Shown: positions 44,401-53,490, numbered from the stretch's first letter. The stretch: DNA of 64,000 bases from Diadema setosum (GCF_964275005.1 NC_092688.1:22387903-22451902), one strand, 5' to 3'. The notes: generated by a model not told the origin, from the letters alone. Translations and numbers: made by a program.

Positions 44401-47400
44401 GGACAACCCGAAAACATAATGCCTCCAGCACCACTTCGTGGCGGAGGCATAAAAAGGCCCAAATCTTTTTAAGATTCCTTAATTTGGGGAGATTGGGGCC
44501 CCCTGGGGGCCCCTGGGTGGGGCATGGTGCCCATTTTGATAAATTGAGATCCTAACCCCCTAGGGATGCTACCTGCCAAGTTTGACAAAAATCCATCATG
44601 AGGTTTTCAGGAAGAAGATGAAATGTACAATTCAGGCCCCCATTCGGACCTTCCCACCCCCAAGAGGGGCACCCCTGGATCTGCTATGAACAAACTTGAA
44701 ACTACAGTCATTAATGTACTCACTCATAGTACTATCTTAGCTCTATAACTTCTGATTCTAGAGAAGATTTTTAAAGATTTCTTCATTTTGGGGGGTTTGG
44801 GGCCCCCTGGGGCCCCCTGGGTGGGGCATGGTGCCCATTTTAACAGATTGAGATCCTAACCCCCTAGGGATGCTACCTGCCAAGTTTGGTGAAAATGGGT
44901 CATGGGGTTCTCAAGAAGAAGATGAAAATGTACAATTTAGGCCCCATTAGGACCGCTCCCCACCCCCCTCCCCTGGGTCCCAAGGGGGGCACCCCTGATT
45001 CTGCCATGAACAAACTTGAAACTACAGTCATCAATGTACTAACTCATAGTATTAACTTAGCTCTATCACTTCTGGTTCTAGAGAAGAAGATTTTTACAGA
45101 TTCCTTAATTTTGGGGGGTTTGGGCCCCCCTGGGGGCCCCCTGGGAGGGGCATGGTGCCCATTTTAACAAATTAAATTCCTAACCCCCTAGGGATGCTAC
45201 CTGCCAAGTTTGATGGAAATCGGTCTTGGGGTTTTCAAGAAGAAGATGACAATGTAAAAAGTTTACGCACGACGGACGACGCACGACGGACGCCGGACGA
45301 AGGGCGATCACAATAGCTCACTTGAGCCTTTGGCTCAGGTGAGCTAAAAAGAGGTGAGATAAAAGACAGCAAGGAAATTATTCAATGCACACAGATGCGA
45401 GACTGATAAGTCTTGAAGCAAGACTACTCACCCTGTTCGAGTGCCTCACTGATGGCACGAACCTGTCATCTCCTGGGATGAGGAACAGCATGGGAATGTT
45501 GATATCTTCCACCTGTACACACATTCAGAAAACCAAAGACACAAGACACTGTTTACAATCAAAGCGGGTAAAACTTTCAACGACAACACTCCAACTGCAA
45601 TGCATGTATCAAAGAGTGAATGAAATTGATCCTTATCAGTTCTGAATCATATCGTTGTATTAATAAAGATTAATGAAGATAGAATAACACTAACACATAA
45701 TCTGACTCTTCACAGTTTTTTTGTAGAGATTTCAGCCAATATTACAGGCAGAAAGTTTCATCTGTTCACTTGTATTTTAATCAAAAGTATGACAGAAAAC
45801 ACAGTTCATATATTGGCTGCAGAGTCCTACTGACACTCCATTTCAGACAGGCGTGTGCTTTGTCTGTCAATCTATTGACTAATGAAGAGGAATATAGGGC
45901 CTATGTACTTCCTGATGAATACAGTGGACTCCCATTATAACAATGTCCTTGGGACCAGCACTTTTCTTTCCTTATATTGAAATTTCCTAGTGGAAAATTG
46001 AGCAAAGAAAATGGGATTCCATCGCGATTTGAACCCGAGACCTCCGGATGCTAGCCCGATGCTCTACCGACTGAGCTATAGACAGCCCTAGTTCAGTGTT
46101 CGTCCCAGAAACCCTCAATTCTCAGTGCTCAAATGGTCAGAAGCTATAGCAGTGTGTTTGTGCGTGACACAGACACACGTGCACACACTTGAACCTGGCA
46201 TAAACCCAAAGGATAATTCAACTTGGGGATAAATGCGAGGAATCTCAGAAGTGATGCAGCTTTTTGAGTATGTAACAAACGTCAACAGGAGAAAACTGAC
46301 CAGAAATGAATATAATTTTCCACTAATAAATTATATTCATAGAAGAAAACTGATCAGAAATGAATTATAAAATTTGTTAGTGGAAAATCGAACAAAGAAA
46401 AAAGGATTCCATTTTCATTGCTTAATTCTCCACTAATATATTATATTCATTTCTGGTCAGTTTTCTTCTGTTTATATTGAAATTTTGTTACAGCTGGACA
46501 AATTAACAATAACAATAAAAAAAAAAAGATATATGTTGCAGCCTGAATTTTTATTTTGCTGTAACCGGAATTTCACTATAACCGTGTTCATTATATAGCA
46601 AGAGTGCACTGTAATGAAAACAATCATGACAATCCTCTTGTCACGACAGTTTGCTTGATTGTTTGCTTGTTTGTTTGTTTGTTTTTTAAGTATGTCACAA
46701 ACAGTGACACAACATTTGCTCCTGTGACAATTTCTCCGGTCTTATTTTCTCTGTGGTTAGGGTAAGTGTTATAGTAGGGTTTTAGGTCTTGTTTGATGCG
46801 AGGATTACGAAAAGGGTTAGGGTTATGTTTTTTGTAGAATATATGTTTGGCTTTGAATAGCGTGCAGATATTTCATAGAAGCAATTGTCGCAGGAGCAAA
46901 TGTCATGGAACATGTCTTAACATTATCATCATTACCAGTATCACTGTCACAATCACCGTTACCGTCACCATCATTGTAATCACCGCTAACGTTACCACTC
47001 ACTGGAGTCGCAATTTCCCCAGGGGGAGTGTCATAGTCGTGAGTATTTGTGCAATACATCAAGCCATCTTCTCCGTTGTATATCTGTCCAGTCAAACCCT
47101 GTGCTCTGAAATTGAATTTTTCCGCAATTGTTAGGTAAACAAATGAAGCATTTGCAGAGCGCAGACATCATTGAGTTTGAAATTTTAAGATTAGGAATAC
47201 TGGGTGATACTTCATAGATTCTTATGAATTACATTGTACATATGTACAAAAATTTTGCATAAAGAATTAATTACAGCTGCTTTCAGATTCTGCATTTGAA
47301 ATAAGGGTAGAAATAATGAGTCGCGCATTGAATTAATCTTAACATATAAGTAAATTAATTTTTAATATGGAACTATGACAGAATGCCACTGTTGGACATT

Positions 47401-50400
47401 AAAGAGCAAAGATACCAAACATAGAATGATTATAGACTTAACTCTCTATGTGCCACGTTCACACGCCTGACTCAGTCAACAGCGTGCCAAGTTTAAACGC
47501 ACAAACCCGCCCACACCAAATGATAAATCACCAAGTGCCCCAGTACAATGAAAATGTGTCTCGTGGTTTCATTCCTGTCAAATGCAGATTCCATTTGATG
47601 TGGTGATTGAATATGGAGCGGTGTTCCCTACTGGAATAAATTCTCACTTTCTGTCACTGTTTTGTGTACAAAAGTAATAATGCCTCGACAATAGTGTAGC
47701 TACTGGTCATTTGAAAGAAAAATAATCACAGATTTGTCATACAATCTATATCAAAGCAAAGCTTGGCATTTTCTCTCCAAATTTGCTCACTACATGTCGA
47801 GGGTAACAAAAGTCTATAAAGGTTACATGGATTTGAAAAACAGAATGTTTTGCTATTTAAAAGCATGACTACTTTGCTGTCTCAGAATAATGTGCCACAC
47901 AGGGGGCTTACAACATGGCAAATAGAGAGTTACGACACATACTCTTCACTCAGTTTGATTTGTACTTGTTGATAGAATAATGTGCCACACAGGGGGCTTA
48001 CAACATGGCAAATAGAGAGTTATGACACATACTCTTCACTCAGTTTGATTTGTACTTGTTGATAAGTATGAGAACCATGTATGGCTTATTGCCTCTGAAG
48101 TCAACTTTGCTATTTAGCCCACTAAGGGTTTCAGCAGCATATACTGCAGTGAAAGGTCTGTAATATGACAGTAAATTCCCTCAGCTACAGGACTGATGAT
48201 CCGTGAAGACAACAGCAAATAACATACCACTTACACCCCTACTTTGAACTCAAAGATATATATAAAAAATTTGCATGCTTTTATTTGCATGCTAGCTTCA
48301 TATTGTAAGAATCATGAACAATTTTCACTTTTACCAGTACTGTCATTACAAAAAGACAAAGAATTGTATCCCAAATCGTCATGAGTTCCTGATACTAACA
48401 AGGGTTTGATCTGAGTTCCGTCAGGTAGCACAAAGCTAATATAAGGTGGAGGAACGTCGCTGCTTCCTGTAACTGACAAACACTTGATGGGAAGTCCCGC
48501 TATTCTGGCTACAGCATTCATGGCCAGATAGCTGCCAAGACAAGCAGACACTATTCCAACTCTGTTGATGTCCAGACGAGGATGTTTCCTGATGAAATCA
48601 ATGACGTCCTAAAAAACAACAACAACAACACATACGAAAAAACATAACTCATACATGTTTGAAAACAGTCACACATCACAAAGTCTCTTTATCATAACTA
48701 CTTGAAAAAGAACACATTTTATTAGAAAATAAAATGTTGTCAGTGGTGATATCGCAATACCAATATTGATAATTATCTCAGCATTGACATTGCCCTTGTT
48801 CACTTGTAATTACAAAAGTATATGTACACAATCCACCTACAGAACTACAGTGACAAAAATAGCTACCAAAATTCCTCAAAACTAGCAGCGAATATCACAA
48901 GGATATGAATTGAAACTATTTCATACCAATCGCTACAGTGGCTGCTAATACAGTACTAAACAATCTGTCCTGTAATTATGTAATTCCTCTTTAATCATTT
49001 AGATATCCTGTGTAATTGTTTCATACATGGTCTACTATGGAGCTACATATTGTTGTATTCCAAATTGAATCACTGAATTACATGATGCTAATATGGAGCA
49101 GGGTGTCCAAGCTTTTGAATAAATGAACAGATTAGGCCTAAGTAGGACATGATTAAACAACAAATAGTAGAAACTTGATATAGAGAGATCTGACATAACA
49201 AAATATCTGCTATAACAAACTAATTTCTCTGGTCCCAATGAATTTAATTCCCTTGTTTTGTATTGTTATTGACCGCTGATAAAACAAAATATCTGATATA
49301 AAGAACAAATTGTCTGGTCTCAAGGATCTTGTTACTCTGAGTTTCCACGTACTGTATTTAGCCTCTGGGCAACGCTTAAAAAAAAACAACAACAACAATA
49401 ACATAGTTCATTGGAAGATAGGAAACAACATACACACACACACACACACACAAAAGAAGGTTTCCTGATTTACAAACCCGAGAAAGATATGATCATTGCA
49501 CCTGTACTAAAAGAATTAGCAGCACAGACACTACACTGGACACTCTAATTGATTACCATACAGTCACACTTGAAAACTGCCTCAATAAGAAATTTGATAC
49601 ATACACATGTCTAGATATATTTCCTGCTACTTTCCACACTAACAAATAAATTAACATACATGTGTACGTTAAGCAAGAATAAAACCAAACAAAATACAAC
49701 AAAACACAAAACTGCATCGTCATGTCAGAAGAAAGACAAATCACATGAAACTGAGTAAACGTTGCATGTTTAGCATTGGGAATCCCCTGAAATGAGACAG
49801 TCTTTGCTGATTCTTTTTGATTGGCAGATTTCACACAGATCCAGGACAGACTGCGAGATAATACTCACAAGGATGATTTGCATGTCAAAGTAGGTGGTGA
49901 TACCAGTTGTTACAATGTCTGCACTACCCCTCATCTTTCGGTAGTAGTCTACACTGATGGTGGCGAACCCGTGGGAGGACAGGAGGGAGGGGCGATCTTC
50001 TATCAGGTACGGCACCCCGCCCCTTATGTCGATCAGGACAGGCATCAGAGTAGTATCACCTGACAGAAGAGAAGAGAGATCTTTTCAGAATATCCATCAA
50101 TAATCTCTACATGCAATACAACATATAATTTTATTTTTCCATCTCTGGTAAGAATAAAATGAAACTAGAAGTGTTGCTATTGTGATTGCTATGCCTCCGC
50201 AATGATGCATTGTTGGATATTGTGACATGGGAGAAAATGGAAATTTTAGCATTTTCACATGGCCTTTGACCTTTGACCCCATGACCCAAACCGCGTAATA
50301 CATCTATGTATACACTAAATGTTAAGAAAATTGCACAGATATTGGGGGAATATTCTCCCATAGGTACTCTATTTAATAGTGAAATTTTGAGAATTTGATT

Positions 50401-51743
50401 TTGATTTTTGACCTTGGGCATGTGCACCCAAAAGTTAATTGGCAAAGAGTACTCTGAGGAGTGTTTTTTTTTTTTTTTTTTTTTTTTTTTTGGGGGGGGG
50501 GGGGTTACAAAGTGCACTCATATCAGTACAACTCTACATTTCTTACTCAAACTTATATAATGATCTATGCCTGTGACACCAATCAAAAGCTACAAGTGTG
50601 AGTAGCCTGAGAAAAATTTCCAATTCATTACTTTCAAAATACAAGTGGTTTCTGATGCTGAAACTTGAATGAGAGATATCACTGTCCTGTGAAGTCAACT
50701 GGAAGTTGGAACCACATTAAGGACCTGGCTGGAGCTCAATGCATTTAATAACTACCACAAGTAAATTCTGGTTCAAGTACCCTTCTGCTGTGGGAGATAG
50801 AGGCATCCTTCGGCTTTGCCATGAGTGAGGGGAATCCTATCCACATAGTCTGCTAAGGACCACCTCTCAGCAGATGCCTCTCCTAACAGTCGGCCAGCAA
50901 CATCCACCACTCGGAAGTGAAAGACAAAGGGCTTCTGGATGTTCTTCTTGATGAGCCGAGGCCACTTGGATGTATCCGTGGCAACCATACTCCACAGAAG
51001 CCCGTGTGGTTCTACTCCTGTGTAGCTGCCGCCAATGGAAGGATCATTCTGGACTACCAAAAAGAAACAGAATTAAGGATACAATTTGGATGTGAAGCAT
51101 GCCATGGGTAAGAAACAAATGATGGGTGCCTCTGAAGTCACTTTTTTTTTTCTTATCAGAACTACTCTTTTCAACCATCAAAATGTCACCAGCTTATACA
51201 TTGATACTTTATACTGTACTTCACAGTCAAAAAGCTCAAACTTTACTAATCTGAAATGACAGCTTTCAGTCAAAACTTCTATTAAGTGAATCTTATTTTT
51301 TTTTTTACATAATGCTTATAAGCATTAACAGAGAAGTTGCAAGATATCTCCACCTGCTTACCTGATATTTGACCTGACCTGTCAGCCACATACTTTGCGC
51401 TTGATTCAAAGCGATACCGTTCACACTCTGATGTCACGTGTGCTTGCAGGGTCACCTCCTGACCTGGCTCCAGGCCGCTGACCCTGATGTCCAGTAGTTC
51501 ATCACTGAGGCCAGACTGAGGGTGGACATGAAGATGTGTCTCTTGACTCCGGTCAAGAACGGACAGAGCTGCACCTTGATCACTTGCAGTTACTGTTATA
51601 TCGTTATTAATTTGGCTTCTTGATGAACATTGCCTCAGGACTGCACCATCACACCTACTACTCACTCCATCTCCTCTAGGCCCACTGTACAGGTGGTTGA
51701 GAAGGCATCCCAGTCTGTCTCGAACTCTGCCTCCTGTGTTCAT
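38350..51743 (-). CDS. BAAT-like: BAAT/ACOT-family acyltransferase or thioesterase, eight coding exons
   Basis: The spliced product has about 517 residues. The N-terminal beta-sandwich has LDIRVSGLEPGQEVTLQA and SIGGSYTGVEPHGLLWSM. The alpha/beta-hydrolase half has SLLSSHGFATISVDYY, then the nucleophile elbow GIVSACLGS with Cys305, the acid Asp in PGDDRFVPS (about 412), and the His in GTGHFVDVPY (about 447). Cys at the elbow matches BAAT, which joins bile acyl-CoA to glycine or taurine; acyl-CoA thioesterases have Ser. A 75-residue Arg-rich extension precedes the usual start and could be a mitochondrial presequence. The C-terminus, DSEQGQ, is not a peroxisomal SKL-type signal. All junction phases agree. 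An acceptor, CCCCAG, sits 12 bases before the ATG, so a 5' UTR exon lies upstream. The substrate is unknown. Confidence 0.85.
38700..38935. repeat. CCAAGGGCGGAGG-family repeat fragment in intron 7
   Basis: It starts ACCTCTGTCAAGGAAGGTGG and continues AACTCAAAAAGTTGTGTACG, matching the left part at 23430-23642. It ends in TTTTGGCATAAAGGTT. The right part of the same family follows at 41104-41335, so intervening material may be an insertion. Confidence 0.6.
39001..39295. other. T-run followed by a GC-rich block with CACGTG
   Basis: A long T tract at about 39008-39037 leads into CACGTG. About 250 bp of unusually GC-rich sequence (for example GCCCGGGCCCCGCGGG near 39178) then runs up to the frame at 39296. 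It has the look of a small promoter or CpG block, but no core motif is certain. Confidence 0.35.
39296..39566 (+). CDS. Acidic orphan first exon, possibly of a P2X7-like or transposase-associated protein
   Basis: The ATG opens MSSPIWVNFDIDDDDEDCSS, followed by a very acidic stretch and PYRYEP at residues 53-58. The frame continues to 39631, but a consensus donor GTATGT sits at 39567, so I end the exon there in phase 1. PYRYEP/PYRFEP after an acidic leader is a pattern I recall from P2X7-C-terminal-like proteins of invertebrates, many tied to repeats. No second exon was found. It lies in intron 7 of the BAAT-like gene on the opposite strand. The function call is weak. Confidence 0.35.
39775..39965. 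repeat. TAGTAG/CTAGTA low-complexity block
   Basis: TAG, AGTCTACTAG and GTAGTAGT words repeat in both orientations, forming a locally self-complementary stretch. Confidence 0.7.
40150..40640. repeat. ACTCGTGAA / GGTGGGGC repeat family, second copy
   Basis: This is the reverse-orientation relative of 21180-22320, with GCCACGGTGGGGCTG, GGTTTAGGGTTAGG and TTGTATTTATGGTTAAATTG. It carries the unfilled target of the TTAA MITE at about 40402-40430. Confidence 0.65.
40641..41485. other. Intron 7 sequence with GCTCGC-rich block and repeat fragment
   Basis: Bases 40735-40870 are rich in GCTCGCTAGC/GCGCTGCG words. Bases 41104-41335 are the right part of the CCAAGGGCGGAGG repeat family, with a 50-bp partial tandem (AACTTGGGGTTCAAGCTGTG twice). 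Bases 41336-41420 hold a fragment of a TTATAACAAAAT-type MITE. No exon is present before 41486. Confidence 0.5.
41486..41621 (-). CDS. BAAT-like: BAAT-like coding exon 7 (catalytic His)
   Basis: The acceptor is TTGATAG and the donor GTGAGA; it enters in phase 0 and leaves in phase 1. It encodes MLTRLQNVGKHQLFEAVFLR and GTGHFVDVPYLPLCRFFN. GTGH holds the triad His, and VPYLPLC matches the PPYxPLC block of the family. Confidence 0.85.
41622..42261. other. Intron 6 sequence, nothing recognised
   Basis: A-rich runs lie near 41700 and 42010. No exon or bounded repeat is seen. Confidence 0.45.
42262..42472. mobile_element. Decayed MITE of the CTGTATACGCC family
   Basis: The ends CTGTATGAGCCATATATTTT and CTGTATACACCATTTGCACT are weak inverted repeats. 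The interior follows the 1815-2052 copy with most TTCGCG words lost. Confidence 0.55.
42781..44452. mobile_element. ATGCCTCCGCC repeat element with TGACCTTTGACC tandems
   Basis: The ends are GACTGATGCCTCCGCCA and TGGCGGAGGCAT in inverted orientation. Five or six units of about 150-190 bp each begin near TTGACCTTTGACC and contain GCCCCATCATACATCATCCT. A GGACGTACGGACG tract precedes the right end. It is inserted into the 42640-45346 element. A truncated copy is at 50161-50512. Confidence 0.65.
42834..43214. mobile_element. Pogo/Tigger-type MITE, innermost layer of the nest
   Basis: The ends CAGTTGAACCTCTCATATCC and CAGTTGAACCTCTCTTATCT are flanked by TA. Subterminal CCGGATAAGGGA words occur in both halves. 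The ends match the CAGTTGAACCTC style of pogo/Tigger elements as I remember them. The 381-bp element has no transposase. Confidence 0.85.
45432..45512 (-). CDS. BAAT-like: BAAT-like coding exon 6 (catalytic Asp)
   Basis: An 81-base exon in phase 0 on both sides, with acceptor TGTGTACAG and donor GTGAGT. It encodes VEDINIPMLFLIPGDDRFVP SVRHSNR. The second Asp of GDD aligns with the BAAT triad acid. Confidence 0.8.
45986..46471 (-). mobile_element. SINE-like insertion with a 14-bp target duplication and a tRNA-like segment
   Basis: TTATATTGAAATTT flanks the insert at 45972-45985 and 46472-46485. A duplication of this length is typical of LINE-mobilised retroposons. On the minus strand it contains a tRNA-like block at 46008-46087. 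The other end, 46290-46471, has AGAAAACTGACCAGAAATGA repeats in both orientations and a second AATCGAACAAAGAAAAAAGG phrase, so part of the insert is itself duplicated and inverted. Confidence 0.6.
46008..46087 (-). pseudogene. tRNA-like (Ala-type) segment within the SINE-like insertion
   Basis: On the minus strand TAGCTCAGTCGGTAGAGC is a perfect A-box region and GGGTTCAAATC a perfect B box, at normal spacing. The anticodon loop would read CTAGCAT (AGC). The acceptor, anticodon and T stems carry mismatches, so it is a tRNA-derived promoter rather than a working tRNA gene. Confidence 0.6.
46613..47002. other. Intron 5 remainder
   Basis: GTTTGCTTG words lie near 46655 and a CATCATTACCAGTATCACTG-type stretch near 46925. 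No exon is seen before 47003. Confidence 0.45.
47003..47070 (-). CDS. BAAT-like: BAAT-like coding exon 5, acceptor uncertain
   Basis: It encodes EDGLMYCTNTHDYDTPPGEI ATP and ends at a strong CCA/GTGAGT donor in phase 0. Only the acceptors after GGAG (start 47070) or AAG (start 47067) keep phase 1 with exon 4. They also give the same spacing as vertebrate BAAT, but neither has a good pyrimidine tract. The stronger TTTCAG acceptor 44 bases earlier gives the wrong phase. Confidence 0.55.
47884..48063. repeat. Tandem duplication of a 90-bp unit in intron 4
   Basis: Copies 47884-47973 and 47974-48063 differ at one base by eye (TTACGACAC against TTATGACAC). It is a very recent local duplication. 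Confidence 0.9.
48335..48608 (-). CDS. BAAT-like: BAAT-like coding exon 4 (nucleophile)
   Basis: The acceptor is GTTTTTTAG and the donor GTAAAAG; it enters in phase 0 and leaves in phase 1. It encodes DVIDFIRKHPRLDINRVGIV and SACLGSYLAMNAVARIAG. The Cys in SACLG aligns with the BAAT active-site Cys (SVCQG in the human protein, from memory). The exon ends LGYNSLSFCNDST. Confidence 0.85.
48609..49166. other. Intron 3 sequence, nothing recognised
   Basis: AT-rich sequence without exons or bounded repeats. Confidence 0.45.
49167..49352. mobile_element. Decayed Tc1/mariner-type MITE in intron 3
   Basis: It contains TAACAAAATATCTGCTATAA, TCTCTGGTCCCAATGAATTT and TGAGTTTCCACGTACTGTA, in reverse orientation to 34355-34554. 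The left end is eroded. Confidence 0.6.
49353..49868. other. Intron 3 remainder with a (CA)n tract
   Basis: A CA run lies at about 49430-49452. No exon is present before 49869. Confidence 0.45.
49869..50059 (-). CDS. BAAT-like: BAAT-like coding exon 3
   Basis: The acceptor is TTCTGTCAG and the donor GTGAGT; it enters in phase 1 and leaves in phase 0. It encodes DTTLMPVLIDIRGGVPYLIE, then SLLSSHGFATISVDYYRKMR, the first strands of the alpha/beta-hydrolase core, and ends TTYFDMQIIL. Confidence 0.85.
50161..50512. repeat. Fragment of the ATGCCTCCGCC repeat ending in T and G runs
   Basis: It starts AAACTAGAAGTGTTGCTATT, matching the left end at 42775. CCTTTGACCTTTGACCCCATGAC follows, and it breaks off in about 30 T then 12 G at 50466-50507. 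It lies in intron 2. Confidence 0.6.
50781..51053 (-). CDS. BAAT-like: BAAT-like coding exon 2
   Basis: The acceptor is TTTGGTAG and the donor GTACTT, phase 1 on both sides. It encodes VQNDPSIGGSYTGVEPHGLL through AEGCLYLPQQKG, the second half of the N-terminal domain, including the GSYTGVEPHGLLWSM family signature. Confidence 0.85.
51362..51743 (-). CDS. BAAT-like: BAAT-like coding exon 1
   Basis: It runs from ATG to a GTAAGC donor, ending in phase 1. It encodes residues 1-127: the N-terminal extension and the start of the acyl-CoA thioester hydrolase/BAAT N-terminal domain (PQSGLSDELLDIRVSGL). The exon itself probably starts at 51755 after TTACCCCAG, leaving 12 bases of 5' UTR. Confidence 0.8.
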
Positions 51744-51940
51744 GGCACAATGTACCTGGGGTAATGGGAATCACATATCAGGCATTACACAACCTTTAAT
51801 CAATGCAGCAAGAGTGACTTCATGCAATATTACAGTGTAAGGGGTCCTAGCGATGATATCATTGACAATGATATTATAGCTATATTGTCTTTATACAGAT
51901 GCTAGTGTTATGATGTGATGCCATGATTTACTGGAAATTA

Positions 51941-52137
51941 CAGTCAACCTTACTAATAGTCGACCTCGCATAAGTCGAATAACCACGTAAGTTGAAGATC
52001 TTTTCAAGTTCTCTTCTCTTTATATTCCACTGATTTTAATCCCTCGTAATAACATCTATTTAAAGTCAAATTTTCTCTAAGTCGAAGCCATGACATTTCT
52101 TCAGTCCAAGTATATTTGACTTAGGCAAGGTTTACTG
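51941..52137. mobile_element. Pogo-type MITE, CAGTCAACCTTA ends, TA target
   Basis: The ends CAGTCAACCTTACTAATAGT and CAGTAAACCTTGCCTAAGTC are flanked by TA. The interior has TAAGTCGAA words in both halves. It lies about 190 bp upstream of BAAT-like coding exon 1. Confidence 0.7.
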
Positions 52138-52139
52138 TA

Positions 52140-52496
52140 CTAAGAACAGACAGCATGAATTGTCATAGATCTTCATAATACTTTACTGATTTAAAGTTCT
52201 GACATGCACACACATAGCAAAGTTTGGTGAAAAGGTCCCGTGGCCTGGATGGCAATTGGTGGTTATTCATCTTCAGTGAATGGCGCTTGGGCGATGAAAG
52301 TATAGTTAGTATGATAATTTGTCAATATTGCTGTTGATTACTCACATGTATAACAAAAACTATGTACCGGTACTAACTATCGGTACCGGTACATACAAAC
52401 CTGTTTCTACACAGCACTGCTCGAGGCACAGCACTGCACTGTTCTGGGATGCCATGCATTGCACAGCATCTGGGCAGGCTAATCAAGGAGGTGTTA
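52140..52496. other. Unannotated spacer upstream of the BAAT-like gene
   Basis: ACCGGTAC words occur near 52367-52392. I could not identify a 5' UTR exon or promoter. Confidence 0.4.
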
Positions 52497-53070
52497 GACC
52501 CCGTTTACAGTGCGAGGCTCGGCCACGGCCAAGCCGCGGCCGAGCCCAGCCCCGCTTCAGTGTAAACGCGCAAAAGGCCAAATGGCATTTGGCCTCGCTC
52601 TGGAGGTGGTCTCGCGGCCACGGCCGAGCCCTGCCTCTTCTTGGTGTAAACGCAAACTGGGCCAAATGCGCGGCCAATTGCGGGGCCAATTTTAGTCTGG
52701 CTTCCAAACCCTCTGCCTGTATCTTTCGCTATTCAGGATATTAACCCCCTCGACGTCGAAAACTAGTATAGTTTAAGGTGGTTTTGTCCTGCAAAGGATT
52801 TTTTTCCTTCGGCAAAGGCCTTTGCCCGAACGGCGACTTCGTCGCCACGGAGTTCATTTGGCAAAGGGTCTGAAAACCAGACAATACCAAATTGCGTTTG
52901 TTTGCAAGCAGAGCGCCACTACGACAAAATATTGAAAGGTTTGAATCAAAAGCGCGGCCGAGCCCAGCAGTGTAAACGGACAAAATTGCGAGGCTCGGCC
53001 GCGCAATTGAGGCCGGACTCGGCCGTGGCCGAGCCGCGGCCGAGCCCGGCCCCGCACTGTAAACAGGGTC
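52497..53070. mobile_element. GTTTACAGTGCG MITE, 574 bp, GC-rich
   Basis: The ends are GACCCCGTTTACAGTGCGAG and GACCCTGTTTACAGTGCGGG. GTGTAAACG words recur inside with GGCTCGGCCGCG-type blocks in both orientations. The target duplication is unclear. It is non-coding; frames through it are artefacts of high GC. Confidence 0.75.
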
Positions 53071-53093
53071 CAAGAGAACTAGGAGAAGAAACA

Positions 53094-53490
53094 CAGGGAT
53101 GCCAAGTTCAAAAAAATTTTATGAGTGAGATTTTCATGACTCAGCATCTCGGCCGGCAAGCAAAGGTGCGCGCAAGCGAGGGTGTGGGAGGGGTCCCCCC
53201 CCTCCAGCCTCCCATGGTATGGAGCTTTTTCAATTTTTTAGCTCTGAATGGTGCGATCAGGTGCATACTTAAGTGACTATTTTTTACTTATTTTAAAAGA
53301 CAAAAGGAAAATATACCTTCAGTTGTAACTATATTGGTATCACTTTTATCCTCTGAGCTATGCTCCTTATTATGAGCCCAAATCACAGACTTTGCCCGAT
53401 GCATGAGAAAAATAGGTGCCATGCATGAGATCGTGAGACGACCCCTACATGCTTGAGTCTCACTCAGAATGCATGAGACTTGGTAGCTCT
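53094..53490. mobile_element. MITE-like element, CAGGGATGCCAAGTTC ends
   Basis: The left end CAGGGATGCCAAGTTC and right-end mirror CAGAGCTACCAAGTCTC are imperfect inverted repeats. ATGAGTGAGATTTT on the left is mirrored by GAGTCTCACTCAG-type words on the right. The interior has GCAAGCGAGGGTGTGGGAGG, also found near 59630. Confidence 0.5.

Larger units (their letters stand above)
42640..45346. mobile_element. GGTCACCTGAG / CTCAGGTGAGCT repeat element, outer layer of a three-level nest
   Basis: The left end is GCGGGTCTAGCGGTCACCTG and the right end is GCCTTTGGCTCAGGTGAGCT. The body from 44453 to 45250 has three tandem units of about 300 bp with TTTGGGGCCCCCTGG and GATGCTACCTGCCAAGTTTG, followed by a GACGGACGACGC tail. 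The left part, 42640-42780, is separated from the rest by the insertion at 42781-44452. All of it lies in intron 6. Confidence 0.65.
45923..46610. mobile_element. Tc1/mariner-type MITE (CAGTGGACTCCC) split by a 486-bp insertion
   Basis: The left end TACAGTGGACTCCCATTATA starts at 45921. The right end GAGTGCACTGTA closes at about 46612. Both carry the TA target. The interior is related to 34355-34554 (TAACAATGTCCTTGGGACCA). It is interrupted by the element at 45986-46471. Confidence 0.7.

Noticed and set aside
45385-45645. 86-codon plus-strand frame
   Set aside because: It is the shadow of BAAT-like exon 6, whose minus-strand reading has the family motif and proper splice sites.
46008-46087. 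Functional tRNA-Ala gene
   Set aside because: The A and B boxes are good, but acceptor, anticodon and T stems have mismatches, and it lies within a duplicated retroposon-like insert.
52319-53094. Several overlapping frames of 60-141 codons
   Set aside because: They are produced by the GC-rich MITE at 52497-53070 in all frames.
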